Assembly: GCA_038322235.1 (NCBI GenBank)
Contig: JBBQFQ010000010.1
Coordinates: 52,078-116,077 of the forward strand
DNA from: SZAS-18 sp038322235
GTDB lineage: Bacteria > Verrucomicrobiota > Verrucomicrobiia > Chthoniobacterales > SZAS-18
Reading direction: 5' to 3'
Length of the DNA: 64,000 bases
The notes below the pieces were generated by a model, which was not told the origin of the DNA, searched no databases, and saw only the letters and a list, made by a program, of their open reading frames with translations. The position numbers were made by a program, and so were the translations under genes. Numbering within the stretch: position 1 is the stretch's first letter; each line of letters begins with the position of its first letter. Below are positions 61,440 through 64,000 of this stretch, in pieces.

Positions 61440-62381
61440 TTACCCTCCGGAACTGGAGAGCGCCTCGAGCAGCGGATCAAGCAGGTCCCGGCCCCGTAAC
61501 GCGTCGCGCCAGCGGATCGGAATCGCCTCTTCCCCGTGAATCAGACCGGCAATTCCGCCGGCCACGCAGGCTGTCGTATCCGTGTCCTGTCCGAGACACA
61601 CCGCGAACCGGACCGTCTGCTCATAGTTCGGTTCGAGCACCGCCCGTCGGGCGGAATGCAGGGTGTCGAGCACGTAGCCGGTTCCGCTACCGCCGGGTTT
61701 CGCCCCGGCTCGAATGCAGAGGTCGAGCTCGGCCGCGAATACCGCGTCGGAGCCGAGGAGCTCGCGCGCCGTGGCGGCGGCGGACTCCCACGGATTCGTC
61801 TCCTGCTGGAGAATACGCCGCGCCCAGAGGGAGTAGAGCGCGCAGCAAAGCTGCGAGCGCGGATGGCCGTGCGTGACGCGTGATTGATCCCGCGCGATCT
61901 CGACCAGCTCCGCGTCGGACCCCTGATGCCAGAGCGCGAGCGGCAGCACGCGCATGAGCGAGCCGTTGCCATTGTCGTAATCCTCGGACGGTCCCGCGGT
62001 GAGCGCGGGGATCCGGTGCTTTAGCGCGGAGATCGCGCGCGTCGTCGTCATGCCGACGTCGAACACGATTCCGTCCACTGCGAGATAGCCATTGTCGTAC
62101 CAGGCCACGAGGCACTCGGCGAAGTCGTCCGCGTCGAAGCGACCCTTCTCGAGCAGCGAGGCGAGGAGGCAGAGCGCCTGCGCGCCGTCGTCCGACCAGG
62201 TGCCGGTCGGAACGCCGCGGTGCGACCTCGGGAAGCCCTCCGGGGGAACGAAATCGATCGCCGCGGATGGCGGCAGTTCCTCGGGCGACTTGAATTCATA
62301 CGGCACGCCGAGGGCGTCTCCCACGAGGAGACCGAGGAGGCCGCCGCGCAGGCGCGACTGGCGATCGGGGGAAGCAATCAT
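61440..62381 (-). CDS. ADP-ribosylglycohydrolase family protein (intact copy)
   Basis: A 313-residue protein with the DraG/ARH family pattern: LRGGLLGLLVGDALGVPYEF, TGTWSDDGAQALCLLASL (first metal-binding Thr/Asp/Asp cluster), DNGNGSLMRVLPLALW, THGHPRSQLCCALYSLW and CLGQDTDTTACVAGGIAGLIHG (second metal-binding DTDT cluster). The complete set suggests an active dinuclear-magnesium hydrolase that removes ADP-ribose from proteins or small molecules. Start ATG 62381. It is divergent from the beta-strand-repeat gene, with only ~60 bp before that gene's open frame. Confidence 0.93.
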   Translation of the reverse strand: MIASPDRQSRLRGGLLGLLVGDALGVPYEFKSPEELPPSAAIDFVPPEGFPRSHRGVPTGTWSDDGAQALCLLASLLEKGRFDADDFAECLVAWYDNGYLAVDGIVFDVGMTTTRAISALKHRIPALTAGPSEDYDNGNGSLMRVLPLALWHQGSDAELVEIARDQSRVTHGHPRSQLCCALYSLWARRILQQETNPWESAAATARELLGSDAVFAAELDLCIRAGAKPGGSGTGYVLDTLHSARRAVLEPNYEQTVRFAVCLGQDTDTTACVAGGIAGLIHGEEAIPIRWRDALRGRDLLDPLLEALSSSGG

Positions 62382-62440
62382 TCCCGCCTCTACCCTAATA
62401 GTGTGGAAAAGACAACTAACTGCGCGGCGACCCCGACTGA

Positions 62441-64000
62441 AAGCGGTCCCGGCTGGCCCGGAGCAATGGTTTCAACAATGCCTTCCTCGTCTTCAATCGC
62501 GCCGACGGCCTCACGGTGGCTTCCAGCATCGGCGGCACCGGCAGCGTGATCTTCACGGGCAGCGGCCATTTCACGCTCTCCGCCCCGGCCACCTACCCGG
62601 GCGATACCCTCGTCGATGTGGGTACGAGCCTCGTCCTCGTCGTCAACGCGCCGCCACCCGGGAACGTGAACATCTCGCCGCTCGCTGGCTCCGCCGCGGA
62701 CTTCGGCGCGCTGACCTACTTCGTGACCAACGACAGCCAGGGCAACGGGATCACCTCGGTCCCGATCTCGGGTTCCGGCGCCCTCATCAAGGACGGCCCG
62801 GGCAGTTTTTCCGCGAATGCCTCCTCGACCTACACCGGCGGGACGACGCTCTTGGCGGGGACTTTGCGGCCCGCGGGAACCATCCTGGGCAGCGCGAGTG
62901 GCCCGCTGACTCTGAACGGGGGCACCCTCTTCCTTTCCAGCTCGCTTCAAGTCGGCGCGCTCAACGGCAGCGGCGGCGTTCTGACCTACAGCGGCAACGG
63001 CAACTTCGTTCTCACCCTCGGCAACGGCGACGGGAGCGGCTCCTTCGCCGGCTCGATCCAAGATGGGGGCTCCGGCCATGTCATCACCCTCACCAAGGTG
63101 GGAAGCGGTCTGCAGGTGCTCACCGGCACCAACAGCTACACCTTCACGAACGCCAATGCTGGGACCCTGGAGGCGAAATATCCCCGCAGCCTCCCGAACT
63201 TCGGCAGCAGCAACTTGAACGTGGCCGCGGGCGCGACCTTCGCCGTGGCGGTGGGACCCGGGGAATGGGTCGCGTCCGATTTGGATTCATTGATCAAGAA
63301 CGCCAAGTTCGCTCTCGGCTCGACGCTGGCGTTGGACACCGCGGACGGCGCGTTTAGCTACGGAAGTTCGTTCACCGCGAGCTTTGGTCTGACGAAACTC
63401 GGGGGCAATGCGTTGACCCTGACCGGGAGCCCCTCCTACTCGGGTCCCACCCTCGTGACCGCCGGCACGCTCGTGGTGAGCTCCACCGGGATGCTGTTGG
63501 GAAATGGAACGGTCACGGTCGCCAGTGGAGCCACCCTGACGAATAACGGCACCGTGGCTGGCCCGCTCGATCTCTTCGGGACGGCGCTCGGCTCTGGCAG
63601 GTACAATGGCGCCGTCACCGTGGAGAATGGGGGCTATTTCGGCGGAACCGGCACCATCAACGGCAAGTTAACCGTCAACGCCGGTGGCATCGTGATGCTC
63701 AGTGCGGGCACCCTGACGGTCAGTGGCGGCGTGGCCAACAGCGGCACGATCCGTTTCGAGCACGGGGCCCGACTGTCGGTGCGGTCCGGCAGCACCTTCG
63801 TGAACAACGGGTTGCTCGACGTGATCTCCGGCAATTTTTCGTTCCCGCCCGGCTTCGTGAATAACGGCACCGTCTATGACTCGAGCGTCGTGAGAGCGAA
63901 GACCCTGAGCTTCGACGCCTCGACCACTCCAGCCTCGATCAAAGTGACGATCGACGGTTACACCGCCCACACGTATCAGCTTCAGCGCAGCGATTCCCTC
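62441..64000 (+). CDS. Autotransporter-associated beta-strand-repeat protein, 5'-truncated and running off the window
   Basis: The frame opens after a stop at 62438-62440 and stays open to 64000. It has no ATG at its beginning and no signal peptide. The first recognisable residues are FNNAFLVFNRADGLTVASSIGGTG. It contains repeated Gly/Thr/Leu-rich strands typical of these proteins (LIKDGPGSFSANASSTYTGG, TLLAGTL, LTKLGGNALTLTG, YSGPTLVTAGTLVVSSTG) and near the end YQLQRSDSL, the beginning of a verrucomicrobial C-terminal tail. Similar proteins are secreted. The missing 5' end suggests truncation at a recombination junction beside the ADP-ribosylglycohydrolase gene. Confidence 0.85.

Noticed and set aside
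1..64000. tRNA and rRNA genes
   Set aside because: I looked for T-loop-like GGTTCGA sequences with a paired acceptor stem and for rRNA conserved blocks and found none; this was by eye, so a divergent tRNA could be missed.

Overview
The window is GC-rich bacterial chromosome, and most likely comes from a member of the Verrucomicrobiota. Four things point there: PEP-CTERM sorting tails on secreted proteins, an autotransporter-type beta-strand-repeat protein, an M36-type secreted peptidase ending in a beta-sandwich tail of the kind common in that phylum, and very few Shine-Dalgarno sequences. This placement is inference, because no rRNA or other phylogenetic marker is present. I see no tRNA, rRNA, CRISPR array, prophage or complete insertion sequence.

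Layout. 0-5.2 kb (minus): a Gld-like ABC export operon (ATPase, permease, GldG-like protein, DUF4340 protein), preceded by a DMT permease. 6-16.7 kb: single genes on both strands, including an RMD1/DUF155 protein, DCC thiol oxidoreductase, NlpC/P60-like protein, MogA/MoaB, DAHP synthase, LOG-family protein, tandem retropepsin, metallo-beta-lactamase-fold hydrolase, MalQ and Ohr. 16.8-25.4 kb (minus): RmuC, RidA, a TPR-bearing Ser/Thr kinase, RecG and RecJ. 25.5-32.2 kb (plus): a cytochrome c lipoprotein, then a compact signalling operon (hybrid histidine kinase, response regulator-PP2C phosphatase, RsbW-like kinase, STAS antagonist, response regulator with a Cys-rich tail). It reads as a phosphorelay feeding a partner switch.

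32.2-35.6 kb holds an unrecognised locus with a tandem gene duplication in which one copy has lost its start codon. 35.9-51.2 kb is rich in surface and signalling genes: a frameshifted M36 peptidase, two more Ser/Thr kinases built as kinase, kinase-like domain and membrane anchor, a c-type heme sensor, beta-propeller and PEP-CTERM proteins, a frameshifted membrane protein, and a striking 21-bp-period degenerate repeat tract at about 44.46-44.88 kb.

51.4-58.3 kb carries Mpl, a quinone oxidoreductase, a GNAT acetyltransferase and small membrane or exported proteins. 58.3-64 kb contains a mostly empty 1.1-kb stretch, a trypsin-like secreted protease, an ADP-ribosylglycohydrolase and a 5'-truncated beta-strand-repeat protein running off the window. 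An ADP-ribosylglycohydrolase/GNAT gene pair occurs twice (54.3-55.0 and 61.1-62.4 kb), with the opposite partner decayed in each copy. The best leads for something undescribed are the 21-bp repeat tract, this decaying duplication, the tandem-duplicated locus at 32-35 kb, and the three-member kinase family with its degenerate second kinase domain.
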